Position numbers and translations under genes: made by a program | Notes under the pieces: model-generated | Database searches by the model: none | Told to the model about the DNA's origin: nothing | What the model saw: the letters and a program-made list of their open reading frames with translations, nothing else | Part shown: positions 1 to 11,547 of the stretch, piece after piece | How the letters are laid out: each line of letters opens with the position of its first letter | Position numbering within the stretch: the first letter of the stretch is position 1 | DNA from: Corella eumyota | Lineage: Eukaryota; Chordata; Ascidiacea; Phlebobranchia; Corellidae | Length of the DNA: 64,000 bases | NCBI GenBank assembly: GCA_963082875.1 | Contig: OY720098.1 | Span: 11,966,001 to 12,030,000 of the forward strand | Reading direction: 5' to 3'

Positions 1-432
1 ATTTGATAATTACACTTGATTAAATAATAACTTTACTTTTACAACTTTTTTCTATTACTAATTAAATACTGTGAACCAAATTAACAAATTGGTTTATTTT
101 TTTTTAAATTTGATGTATATATGTTTAATTCTAATCTAATTGTGTTATGTTGACCTCACCTTAAATTGCTTTGTAATTTAAGTTTAAATTTATATATATA
201 AAAGGTTGGTGAATAACTTATACGAATCTATGTATAGCCTATATATAAAAATAATTCATAAGCTTTTAAATATTAAAGCTGTCATTTGTGGTGTGCTGTT
301 AAATTATAACAGGCAGAAAAGTTGCAAGTTGTGACCATATTATGACAATTAAAAGCAGTAAGTAGGGCAGGCAATCGACTAATATGAAAAAAAACAACAT
401 CCACTTTAAAAAAAAAATTTAATTGTTTACAG

Positions 433-3400
433 AACGATGAGAACTTGCCAGAAGTAATACAAGATAGCCCGACCTCTCCTCCCCCAGAGTGCAGTGATGA
501 GGAATATGAATCAACTGTTGAAGATATTTTGAATGTTGTTCAAGAAACTGAGAATATGGAAAATACTGATGGAAAGATTGTAAAGTCTTCCCCTGCAAAA
601 AGTTCTGAGGTATTTTTCTAACAATCTAGTATAAAATAATACCTTGGCTGTAGTTCGCAATTTTTTAATTTGTCAAAACCTGATTTCTTGTTTTTGCAGA
701 CAGTCCCACCTTCATTTTCTCAAGTTTCGACAAAATCATTAAATAAGCAAAACAAAGAAGTTGATGATTTGCTAAAAAGGTTATTAAATAATAACAAAAA
801 TTTTGTTTTAACAAATTACTTAAAAGTCATGTAATATTTGTCTTATTTAATTTTGTTTTAGGTTTTAGGCCTAACTATTTAAAAATAAAAAAATGTATTT
901 GACAAAACTTACTTATGTGGCAGAATTTCTGAATTTACATGTGAAATGTCAGAAATGAATTCTCATAATATATCACAAGAAGATATTTCAAAAATCAAAG
1001 TTGATGATAGCGAACAAAATTTAAATAAACAAAGCAGCTACACCTGTTCTAAAAACACAAAATTGGCCAATACAATAGTGAACGAAATCGCATCTCAAAA
1101 ATGTTTGCCACTGGACTTGAGTTCAACTACTTCACATAAACTAGTAACTTATTTCATTACTTTGTTTTTAGTTGTTTATGAATAATGTGTGGTATAAGAC
1201 CTTTAATTATTTAGGTAATTTTTTTACATTTTGGCGGATTAAAATACAGGCCATAGCTAGTTATTGTATTTAAGAATTACTCTAATCATGAAAAAGTTTT
1301 TTCATTGATTTTTTTAGAAACTTAATTCTGATTCATCTTTAAATAAAACAAGTGGATTTTCACCTAAACCTAATCATTTTAAAAATGAAAATGTAAATAC
1401 TACAAAGACACAAGTTAGTTTTAATCAACCTCACAATATTTCCATGTATAATATATAACTAGTTTAGAACAAAAACCAAAATAATTATGTTAAATTTTTG
1501 CAGCAAGAAATTTGTGATAAAAATTTGAAACAAATCGAAACCAAAAGTACATCAAATGATAAGGAAAACCTAAAAAACCAACATGTAGTGTGCAAGAAAG
1601 AGTGTCCAACAAAAAAACAGCTGGTGGTATCACGTTTTGATCAGCAGAATAATATGGAACATTTTAGTGGTAAGATTTTTTATAGCTAATGTATTTTTTT
1701 TTGTAATTTAAGAAACTTTTTGAAAAAACTTATACTTTGTAATGGGGGACCTCATCACTTTGCTGTCTTGGAGATTTTTTTTTGTAATTACAGTTCCAAA
1801 TTTTTTTAAAGAAGTAATTTGCTCTCTGTATTGATAAACAAAAATAATTTGCTAACAGAATAGAATTTTATTTAATAATTTAAAAAATTTATCAAACAAA
1901 ATCTATACTTGGCCAGTAAAATTTATTGCTATTATGGTATTCTATTTGCAAACACAAATGTTTTTAACAAAAAATTAAATAATTTTTTTTTATACTTTTG
2001 CTTATTTTTAAATTTTTTTTATTTATTTGTCTTGTAGGTGAGTCTATAACGATGTCAGATTCTATAGCATCTCCACGTGGCACTAGTTTAAGTAATTTAC
2101 AACTGGATAACGTTCCTATAAGAGGGGACCGGTAGGCTTCATAATTTTGTAAAAACTGATGTATATATAATTATTAAAGCTTAATAGTATCATTTAAATT
2201 TACAAATTAACAATTTTTGGGAATATGGTCTATAATATCCAAAAGTGCCAAAGTCGAGACTAGTTTAGGGTGATGCATATCACCCTATGTTTAGGCTATG
2301 GATTCCTTACCAATAAACTCATACAAAACAATTTTTAATGTAAAACTTATTTTTAATAAATCTTTAAGGGTTTGAATTTCTAATATTATTGCTATAGTTT
2401 TGTTCCTATGCAAAACGTACTTTCCAAATTTAGAAAAAAAAATTCTTAACGTTAATTTTTTTAGAACTTGGCTTGGTGTTATGGGTAGTGGGCTCCATGG
2501 AAAAGCTCTAGATATTGTAAAGTATTTTACTAAAAAGTTTAGGGGGAACTTTTTTGATAAATTTGAAGCAGGGAAAGTCACTTTTTTGATTGTGAATTCT
2601 AATGATTTGAAGTGTAGCAGGACACTCAAGTAACCTCATTTTTATGTTATTTTAAAATATTTTTGTTACTGTTTTCTGATCATTTTTATGCAGCATACAC
2701 TGTTAATTATTAAGGTTGCATTTAAATAAACACTTTAATACTTAATATTTGAATTTTTTTTTCGATTTTTATATTTACTTTTAGAAAAAAAAGGATCAGA
2801 AAGTAAAATATAAATTTAATACCAATTTATTTATTTTAGATACTTGCAAGCTTTGTGCAGTAAGATTTGGGTTGTCGATATACACTGGGCAATTAACTCG
2901 ATTAAAAATAGAAAACTTCTGCCAAGAGAAAGGTAAGTCTTATTTGCTTATTATTATTAAACATTCACATAGAAATATAACAAAATGCCAGTACAATTTG
3001 TTAGGAAATTTTTTTATATTAGAATGTTTTTTTTAGTAAAAATGATATTTTTTATCTATTACATAGTTGTTACATATATATGTAAACCTAGCACTTAGAG
3101 TTTTGTTATTATTTTGTTAAGTAAGTTTTATTTGTTATATTCACTGTTAATATTTGTGTGAATTTATTGAATTTTAAAATTTTTTTTTTTAGTTATGAAA
3201 TAACAGGGGAAATTGACCACGATTTTTTAAACGCTCCCAAAAAATGTCGCCTGTCTCCAAAAAGTGAAAAACTTTTATCTGGTTTCACAATTTATTGTTT
3301 TCCACCTTTTAGTGTATTTACAACAGGTTTGTTTTTGTAATACTTAAGTTCTTAATTAAATTTTCAAATATACTTTTTAAAAAAACAAAATAGAAATAAA

Positions 3401-4354
3401 AAAAAATATAGCTAGATTTAGTTACCAGTTTACCAACAAAATTTTGGATTATTTTCATAGTAATTATCAAATAAATAATTAGGTTTCGGTAAAATAAAAA
3501 TACTTCACTTCAAAAAAGTGCAAGACATTGTCATTTTTTTAAATCTAAATAATTTAAACTTTGTATTTGAAGAGCAAATTGTGGAGTTATGTCAACTAAG
3601 TGGTGCTCAGGTGGTTGATAGTCCACTTTTATTGGGTGATATCAATTCCAACAACAAGGTTATTATCTTCGATATTGATGCTTACAATTCATCTATTCCT
3701 AACTATACAGGTAATTTTATTTCCTTGCATTATTTATTTTACTTTTACGATGTTTTAATGAATATTCTAAAAAGATTGTTGTTTCTGAGTTTATTTGTAA
3801 AGTTATGATATTTTTCTGTATTTTTTAGTTATTTGGCAATGTGTTTTTTTGTTTTGTTTTAAAGATTAAAGGGAATGTAAATTTTAATATTATTTAAAAA
3901 AACTTTTTTTTAAGTGCAATTATTGCAAAAAAAAACATTTCCAGAAAAGACATATTTCAAATAACCTGAATAGGTATTCTGTTATCAAAATTTAAGATTT
4001 TTTTTGAAATTTAGGAGCTTTTTTTAGTGCTAGGTTAGGGTAAAGGGATTAATAGAAATTGTCTTACAGCAAAAAATGGCATTTTAACTTTATGATTGTT
4101 AGTAAAATACCTATTCTGCAAAATGGTTTTTGATAATTTGACAGTAATCTGTTTTAAATACCTTTTTTTAGAATTTGTTTCAAAATTCAATTTTTTATGA
4201 AAAAAACGTTTGTAATTTTGTTGCAGAAATAGCACAGCAATGTGGTGCCGCTGCAGTATCTTGCAACTGGCTTTGCGAATGTATAGCAACATATATGGTT
4301 CTTCCAGTATCTGCCTTTCCTGTTGAAGATTTTGACTCTGAATTTTCCCAGTAA
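433..4354 (+). CDS. BRCA1: BRCA1 orthologue, C-terminal part (tandem BRCT domains); 5' end lies outside the window
   Basis: In-window exons: 433-609, 700-779, 924-1143, 1318-1392, 1504-1669, 2038-2131, 2465-2629, 2840-2932, 3193-3326, 3573-3710 and 4227-4354 (TAA). They join in frame to 489 codons plus stop. The first half is a low-complexity acidic/Ser-rich linker. The last five exons encode two BRCT repeats. BRCT1 carries GSGL and SRTLKYL, matching human SGL and ERTLKYF, followed by WVVDIHWAINSIKNRKLL, close to human KWVVSYFWVTQSIKERKML. BRCT2 has IVELCQLSGAQVV and ends with a CNWLCECIATY tail motif. Similarity is to BRCA1 rather than BARD1, whose linker and BRCT2 differ. By family knowledge the protein is a nuclear DNA-damage-response E3 ligase subunit that binds pSer-x-x-Phe partners. 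The RING end would be upstream. The exon-4 donor could instead be at 1413 (seven more codons, same phase), and the 3573 acceptor is weak. Confidence 0.9.
2196..2312 (+). mobile_element. Fragment of a tRNA-derived SINE tail in a BRCA1 intron
   Basis: The stretch with 'ggtctataatatccaaaa', 'gccaaagtcgagact' and 'atgtttaggc' matches, in order, the 3' half of the SINE copies at 51124-51415 and 55470-55765. The tRNA-like head is absent, so this is a 5'-truncated old copy. Confidence 0.6.
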
Positions 4355-4407
4355 TTGAAGAAACTTTAGATTCATCCAAAAACTATAACCCAATCTGGCA
4401 AGAAAAA

Positions 4408-4413
4408 ATAAAC
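4408..4413 (+). terminator. Probable poly(A) signal of the BRCA1-like gene
   Basis: An AATAAA hexamer lies about 55 bases after the stop codon, the expected place for a short 3' UTR in a compact genome. There is no transcript support. Confidence 0.45.
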
Positions 4414-4414
4414 A

Positions 4415-7320
4415 AACAAACTTTATTTTGTAGTTTATTAATATGGGTTAAGAAAATTGGATTATTACAAAATTTGGATAGTAATAACTCTGAATTATTT
4501 TTTAAAACTTTTTTACATTTTTGTACATAGTTTTTTCAATTATGTGTTTTATTTTTCTTTGGGTATTTTTTGTTGCAAAAAGTTTCACCTCTTTTTTGGT
4601 TTTAATTTTTCGTTTTTTTTTCTAAGGGTATTATTGGACATTTTTTCAGTATTTTAGTGTTTCTTTCGTTCAAGTGTTGTTAATAAATGAAATCAAATTT
4701 AGTGGACACATTTTTATAGAATGGTGAAGAAATGGTTTAAAGTTTTCGGACAACACCCTCTTAAATTACCTTATCATGTGTAATCTCATCTTTTTAAGTT
4801 ATATATTTTTAAGATGATATTAGATGTAACTTGACGCTTTAATAATGTTAAAAATTTTTATTTAGATTTAAACGGCAACATCGGGATTTGAACTTTGGGG
4901 CGAACATTATATGCGATACTATATATTTCCAAACTTTTGTTTTATTGGATATTTATTTTCGTCAAATGTTTTATCTTGGATGTTATTTAGAATAGATCAA
5001 GGCGCACCTCATAAAACATTTAAATTAAGGTTTTGAAAATTTGAGCAATAATAATAAATTTGTCATAACTTTCTTAGATATTAATATTTTTTGAAAATAT
5101 TTTATTTAAACTATTGCGGTTCTATTAGTACTTTTAAAATTCTATTTAAAATTTTTTTGCGGTTTTTTGTTCTATAATTTAAAGTTTATTATAAGGTCAA
5201 TGGGGTCAATATATGCGATACAAAATATCTCTTTAACTTTTAAGTTGTTGCGTATTTCGGTGAAATGTTTTATCCACAATGTTAATGAGTACGAAATACA
5301 TTACAAATCTATATTTTTTGTTACCTTTTTTTTTCTTCTTTTTGCGTAACTTGCTTAAGGTTTCACAAAGGCTGCAACTTAAAAATATAATTTTTATGTA
5401 ATTCGTTTCTAATTTAAGACTATTTAGTTTCGAATCCTGACTATTGCTAATTTAAAAAAATTAAAACCTTGAAAAATTAACCTGCAATGATATGCACAAT
5501 AAGCGTTAAATCAACTGGACGTGGGTAATTAATATCTGACCGAAATAAGTAAAAATATTTAGTTAAGCAAAGTGAAAGGCCAAAATTTAAAGTAAGAGAA
5601 AGCCAAGTAAGAGAAAGTTTTATAGATTTAAAACAATTAGATTTAAGTTATTCTAACAAAGTTTTAGATCTGATAAAATACCATTATTTTTATAAATAAA
5701 AAAAAGGATGTGTATAAACATTACCTAAGAATATTACATATCTTTGATTTTTTATAAACAAACAAGCATTTATATATATTATAAAAACAAATATTATTAT
5801 TTTAACCCAGTTTTAAGTTGTTAATATCAAGATATACATTACACTAAATTTCCATAACAACAACAGTGTGTTTCAAAATTACGACATAATTATTATATTT
5901 AAATTACGACATAATTATTAAAGTGTAACAATACAACTAATGTATTCTTAAAAAAGTATAAACCAACATGTCTTTCCGGAGCCAAAGTCGTTGATCGTGA
6001 GTTAAATTCGATCCAAATTTTTTGATTTTTTGGAAATTAGTTTTTGGCTTACATCATATGGTACATAAATATGTCATAACTTTATTTATTATTTATATTT
6101 AAAAAATTTTATTTGAAAATACGTTAGTTACACCAATGCGGTTCTATTGGCGAGGTTTAAATTTGATTTTAAAATTTTTGATTTTTTGGGAAATTTTTCT
6201 GGCATGTTATGTAGTACATATATAAAGTCATATGGGGTCAACCTTGACCAATAATAATTAGCTCCAAATTTTGTTTTATCTAAAATTTAAAAAAAAATTT
6301 TATCTACTATGTTAGTTAGGTTAATACGCATGGAATAAAAAGTTTTATTTAAAAAATTATATATATATAAAAAATTAAACTAATTAATTCAATTATCACA
6401 TTAATATTAGAAAATATTTTAGATAATTTACCTTTCGCATAGGGCCGAAAAGCGTTAAGTTCCTATTTCGGTTTTAATCTTATCAATTGTAACGTAGTTA
6501 GCGATGACGTCACTTGCTGGTGATAAGATAAACATAAAAATGATGTTGACTTATCACTTAAAAGAAAAAATAAATTTAAATTGAAAAAAATATTTTCAAG
6601 ATTCTCATAGTTATTATAATAATTTTAATTTAAGTACAGATATTATTTAATTTTAGATGCATCACTTCAATTTAACAAAGCCAAATATTATTGCATATAT
6701 AAAATATGCATTTACCTTTTATTAATCAGGAATTGGCAATATAAGTGACGTCATTTAACCTGTAATGACGTCACTAATGCAGGATTATTAAGTTAAAGTC
6801 GGTCTTAAAAAATACGAAGGTTATTAGAATGTATTTAAACAAGAATAAACTTGTATTTTACTACTACAAACAAATTTATCAAGTTAAATTACTAAACTTT
6901 GGAAATAGTTACCTTTAAACTTATTTTGGTGCACTTTAACTTTTACTCGACGACAAGTTTCAAGTTGTCGAATGGAGGGCGTCATAAACTTGTGATTGGT
7001 ATGTTGATAAAGTTTATAAAAACTTATGACGTCACATGACGTGGAGTCTTAAAAATGCTTAAACTCCAGCGACATAAAAGAGAAAAGGTTGAAGGTTAGT
7101 TGAATAAAAGGTGAGAGATTTGTCGTCAATAAAGTTATTTGCTTTTAACTTAAATTGGTTTTAGTTACATGATTTAGATATGTTTAGTGTTCGCGGCAGA
7201 AGCGCCATTAGTAGTAATATAGTGAAGAGAAAAAGGGATTAGAATAGATACTACATTCGAAACCGCGTTCACAATTTTGTTTTTTTATTATATTCCAATA
7301 TCTTTAATAGCACAAATGTA
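4415..7320. other. Intergenic DNA between BRCA1-like and Gal3ST-like genes with diverged repeated blocks
   Basis: No coding exon is seen. Similar blocks recur: 'attgcggttctattagtac' near 5115 and 'aatgcggttctattggcga' near 6135, with 'ggtcaatggggtcaatata' near 5192 and a related 'catatggggtcaacc' near 6225. A 25-bp direct duplication containing 'aattacgacataattatta' lies near 5876-5922. Four perfect TGACGTCA octamers lie at 6505, 6746, 6766 and 7027. The region around 5700-5850 resembles 45600-45720 ('aacccagttttaagttgt'), pointing to a dispersed repeat. Confidence 0.5.
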
Positions 7321-7329
7321 CGCCCTATA

Positions 7330-7630
7330 AGAGTTAAAACGGTTATACAAAATGAGAAAAGGGCTTCATGACCTAATAAACATAGAGTAACTTTAGTTAT
7401 CTCGACCCAGCTTAAGTTGCCTGTGGCAGTTTGGAATATCATAGATTATTATTGCCCGTTTATTAAGTTGCTGATTAAGTGTTGGCCCAACAGAAGCTTA
7501 TACCGTTTAAAGCAACTTACTCAAGGGCGCTACAGTTTAATCACTATAAGAGAAAAATGGGGATCACACCCAGGACTTCATGTAGTGAAGCCGAGTGTTC
7601 TGACCATTACACCACGAAGACTACATACTG
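7330..7630 (-). mobile_element. tRNA-derived SINE, near full length, antisense
   Basis: On the minus strand a tRNA-like head contains an A-box-like 'tggtgtaatggtc' and a B-box-like 'gggtgtgatcccc'. A body then follows with features shared with the plus-strand copies at 51.1 and 55.5 kb: a 'gcgcc' motif, 'acttaatcagcaacttaat'-type sequence, 'aatctatgatattccaaac' and 'caacttaagctgggtcg'. Short reading frames here are by-products of the element, not genes. Confidence 0.75.
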
Positions 7631-7708
7631 TAAATTATCTTACTCAATAACAGTCTTAAATATTGTAAAATCTTAAAATTAAAAAGGAAAAATAATAAAG
7701 AATTATTG

Positions 7709-10093
7709 TTACAAAGGGCAGCCACCAGAACTATCCAACATATAATCAGCCAACTCATTTTTAAAAGAGGCTGACAAGGTGTCAAATTTTGCAAATTTGT
7801 TAATTAAAATTTGTCTTTTTGAATTAAAGTTTTGTTTCGCCATATTGTAACAGTCTTTTGCCCTGTGAATTATTTGATCATCTGGCTTTAGCAATTTGTT
7901 ACTTGAATCAATAATGGTTTGTTTGGTACCCATTTTATTTTGTAATAAAAGTTTTCTCAATTTTGCAACGTCTTCTTCCATGTTCTTTCTTCCGTATTCA
8001 TCGACTTTCTTCCAGAGCGTACGATTAAAATAAGTATATAGTGCAATATCCTACAATTGATGACAGATTTAAAAGTTTTGCACAAGTGAGACTCACACTT
8101 GAATCAAAATTAGGATTAACTTGCAATTTACAAATTAAAGTTAAAGTTTGAATTATTATATTACCAATTTGAACTCTTTTTTAAAAATTTCTTGATCCTG
8201 TTTAGATATAGCTGCATTATGTTGATATTGAACTTTTCCTAACATTGAGTGACTATAAACCACATCCTTCCAGTCCATACAAAGTATATCCTAAAATATA
8301 TTTACATTAAAAATCAGTTTTATTGTACATATTTTATTACAACTATAATTGTCTTACTTTTAATAAAATAAAAGATTCGTCAAAGTACTCGTTTATTAGT
8401 ATCAGATCAAATTCGCTAGACAGTTGGTTCAGTTTTTTTTCTATAATGACGTCATCGGTGAGAAAGGGATCTAGTCCAAGGTCGTAGGCTTGATAATTTT
8501 TCCCTCTTCATTAAAAAAGCATTTATATTTTGCATAACTTCTACAAAGACTCATTTACAAATACTAACCTGAAATACCACGGCACCGACGTGTTTAAGCG
8601 AGTTCCCATTTTCCGAAGATAATCTAACAAGGACATTGGTTTCCCTTCAGAAACATGAAAATATGGATAAATATTGCAATTCAACCGAAGTTTGCATTCA
8701 CTAATGGATTTATAATAAAAATAGAAAGCTGAGGTAAATTGACTCCAAGGTTTTCGAACAACTGAAAAGTATCTGAAACAAATAATAATAACTACATTTT
8801 TCCAAATATTATAAATATAAATAATAATAACTACATTTTTCCAAGGATTTAAATATACTAGTTAGATTAGTTATTAAATAAAACAAAAAACTAAGTTTAT
8901 TCCTAGCCTTTATTTAATTGATAAGTATTTTATAACCAACAGAAATTTAACTTAATCAACCGTTTAATTCTTAACTGTATTTGGATTTAAAAAAACAAAA
9001 AAAACAAATTTATAAAAAAAATAAATCAGAAAAGTAAAACTAATAAAATATTAAAATTTTCGAAGATTTATTTAATTAATATATTTTTTTTCAAAAAAAG
9101 TTGTTTAACGATAGCAGTAAGCCTAATAAAATTTCTAAAACAAAAATAAGTTAAATTAAAGTTGCTATATATATATCATTATCGCCGATGAGAAAAGGTT
9201 GATTCACTATACCTAAACATAAAGTAACAACCGTTACCCTGACCCAGTGTCGAGTTGCCTTTAGCAGTTTAGGATATTAAAGAAAATAATTGCCCGATAA
9301 TTAGGATGGTAATAAGTGCTGGCTTAGTAAGAGTTCATATCGTTGACAGTGCCTTACTTAAGGGCACTACAGAATGTAAGCATTGAGAATCGATCCCAGG
9401 ATCTTCTGTAGTGTAGAAAGTAAACTAGTTGTTAAAATGTGACTAATTTTTTTTACTTTGTAGATTTGTGCATCAAGGTTCTCATAGATGAACTGTATCT
9501 GAAGTGTTGTTTAAGGTTTTCCATATACCCACCAGTTTTATTAAATGGCATCATAACTCCACCAACATCTTTTGTTAAAAACCGAGGGTCTATTGAACCG
9601 GGGTAACCAGGTAGAAAATAGCCAATTGTCGAGTAAAACTAAAATAATAGGTTACATTAAATAGAAAAAATAGTGTAATTGTTTAATCAGTAAATTTTAT
9701 TCATTTACACGATATTTATAAAATTATTATAGACAAAAAATCTATACTATATGGGTAATATACAAGTAGTACATTTTGTAATTCTAAATATTTTTATATT
9801 TTTACCACTGAAAAATTGTTTTTTGCCGCATATCTGGCGAAAACAGATCTAACAGTTGAACTTCCTGTTTTGTGTGTCTTAACATATACAAAATGTCCAT
9901 GGGGTTTGCAAAATTTCTCATTAGTTGTTGACACACTTTTGTTTATCACTTGCAAGTTACTTTCTTGTATTTGCTTAATTTCAACGAATTTGGAATGAAC
10001 AACTTTGCAACTGCCATTTTCTCGCAACAAACATATTATTCCACACAAAATAATAAACAAGCAAAAAAGCTTTTCTATCGTTTTTTTAAACAT
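7709..10093 (-). CDS. Galactose-3-O-sulfotransferase-like protein (GAL3ST family)
   Basis: Six exons on the minus strand (10093-9806, 9638-9467, 8772-8569, 8515-8358, 8290-8165, 8050-7709) join with matching phases to 429 residues; human GAL3ST1 is about 423. Residues about 8-25 are a hydrophobic signal anchor, giving the type II Golgi topology of the family. KTHKTGSST (residues 72-80) is the 5'-phosphosulfate-binding loop for PAPS. FSVVRKPWSQFTSAFYFYY fits the 3'-phosphate-binding segment (family ILREPVSRFVSAFYYY). AYDLGLDP and YFNRTLWKK are further GAL3ST landmarks. The family transfers sulfate from PAPS to the 3-OH of galactose on glycolipids or glycans. Which acceptor is used here cannot be told from sequence. 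ATG 10093 is chosen because it directly precedes the signal anchor. Confidence 0.88.
8778..8843. repeat. Tandem duplication inside a Gal3ST-like intron
   Basis: 'aaataataataactacattt' followed by 'ttccaa' occurs twice in direct orientation, about 40 bases apart, just upstream (minus-strand sense) of exon 3. It looks like a local replication-slippage duplication. Confidence 0.6.
9180..9450 (-). mobile_element. Degenerate tRNA-derived SINE in a Gal3ST-like intron
   Basis: Same order of motifs as the 7330-7630 copy: 'gacccagtgtcgagttgcct', a 'gcagtttaggatatta' segment, 'gttcatatcgttgacagtgc' and a decayed tRNA-like head near 9400-9440. It is more diverged than the 51 and 55 kb copies, so probably older. 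Confidence 0.6.
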
Positions 10094-10149
10094 ATCTTTG
10101 ACACTAATCGCGAACCAAATGGTAACCCAGCTGCGTTCTATTAAATCTT

Positions 10150-11540
10150 GGTAACTGCGCTAGTTTGTTTTATTTAATTTACGGTTTTTAATATATCCGG
10201 ATGACAATTCTCACTTTAATGCTTTAATTGTTAATAAGTTAACCATCTGCAAAGATTAGAAAAGCTTTATATATTGATGTAATGAATTAATACATTATGT
10301 GTAATATAAAGTATACCCATAGCCTACCCGATTTATAGTCACAAATTAATCCTAATGCTAAAGTAAACTGTTACCATATACTTGTATAACAAATTCAAGT
10401 AGACATTTTAAAATGGCTGTTATGTTTTTGCTACAAGAATGATTATTTTACACACGGTAATAACAAAGGCGCCTAATTGTCAAGAAAACAGTAAGCTAAC
10501 CGTTTGTTGCGCTTTAATAAACGGTTTAACCAGCTTTAGAAAAGTAACAACAAACATCTGGCGTTTTTTTACAGGATTACTAAAATTTTTTTATCTTTAT
10601 TATCAAACAGTAAGTAAATTTTTTTAAACAAACATTGTTACATAAATTTGCATTTCATTTATACTAACAAAAAATTTTAAGACTAGTACCTTTAATAAAG
10701 TTAAAACCTTTCATTTATAACATGATCTATCTTTCAGATTTTTCATTCTCCTATTAAACTAATTTGTTTTACGTTAGGCCTAAAAAAATAACCGAATTAG
10801 GCAAACCCGAACGATAAAGCACTACAACGCACAAGTCACTCTTGTTCCGGAAACAATCTTGTTTTAAAAGTAAAATGAAAATTAAAGACATCAGGAAATA
10901 GTGGTGTAACAATTTTGTACATTTTTATTTTTTTTAGTTTCAAAAAACAGTGAATTTTTGGAAGAAATAATAATAGACATAAATAAAAACAAAATGTAAA
11001 AACAAAAAGTGCAAGGTTATACTAAAAAAGTATCATTTTTTTACACAAAGTAAATACGAGGTATACAAACAAGCGAGAAGTAAAACCGAATTTAACACAT
11101 TTCAAAAATTGCGCTTCAATATATTGAAAGTGTGTCATATTATAGTGTTTAATTTATTATTTTTTAAATCTAAGTCATCAATGGTATACTTCGTTTAATT
11201 TTTATCATTGTTAATAGGATATCAAAATTAGCTTAAACTAAAGTTTCGACGTTTTGTCTACATTCGAAGTTATTCAAAGTTCCTAAACTTTACAAAGTTG
11301 AAGATCACAAGATTAAACTTTACAAAGATAAAGTCTTTTAAAGATCCTAAATTTTACTAAGTTTGTAGTTCTAAACCTTAAAGTTTCTAAAACTTTACTT
11401 AAAAGAACTAAAAACAGTAAACATAAATTTTCGTGCTTTAGTAAAAGTGTTTCCATCCCAAATACAAATTTAAACTTATTCTGGGATAGAACAAATATTT
11501 TTTCACTTGCATTGATCAATATTGTGAAAAATTCTTTTAA
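10150..11540. other. Intergenic DNA between the Gal3ST-like and GPCR-1 genes
   Basis: AT-rich sequence upstream of the Gal3ST-like start and downstream of the GPCR-1 stop. I see no conserved exon, RNA gene or clear repeat family. It should hold the Gal3ST promoter and the GPCR-1 3' UTR. Confidence 0.4.
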
Positions 11541-11547
11541 GAAGTTT

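Noticed and set aside
313-357. Possible extra BRCA1 exon with an AG acceptor and GTAAGT donor
   Set aside because: The only phase that fits the next exon (phase 0) contains a stop, so it cannot be joined to the 433-609 exon.
7417-7676. Short plus-strand open frames
   Set aside because: They lie within the antisense SINE at 7330-7630.
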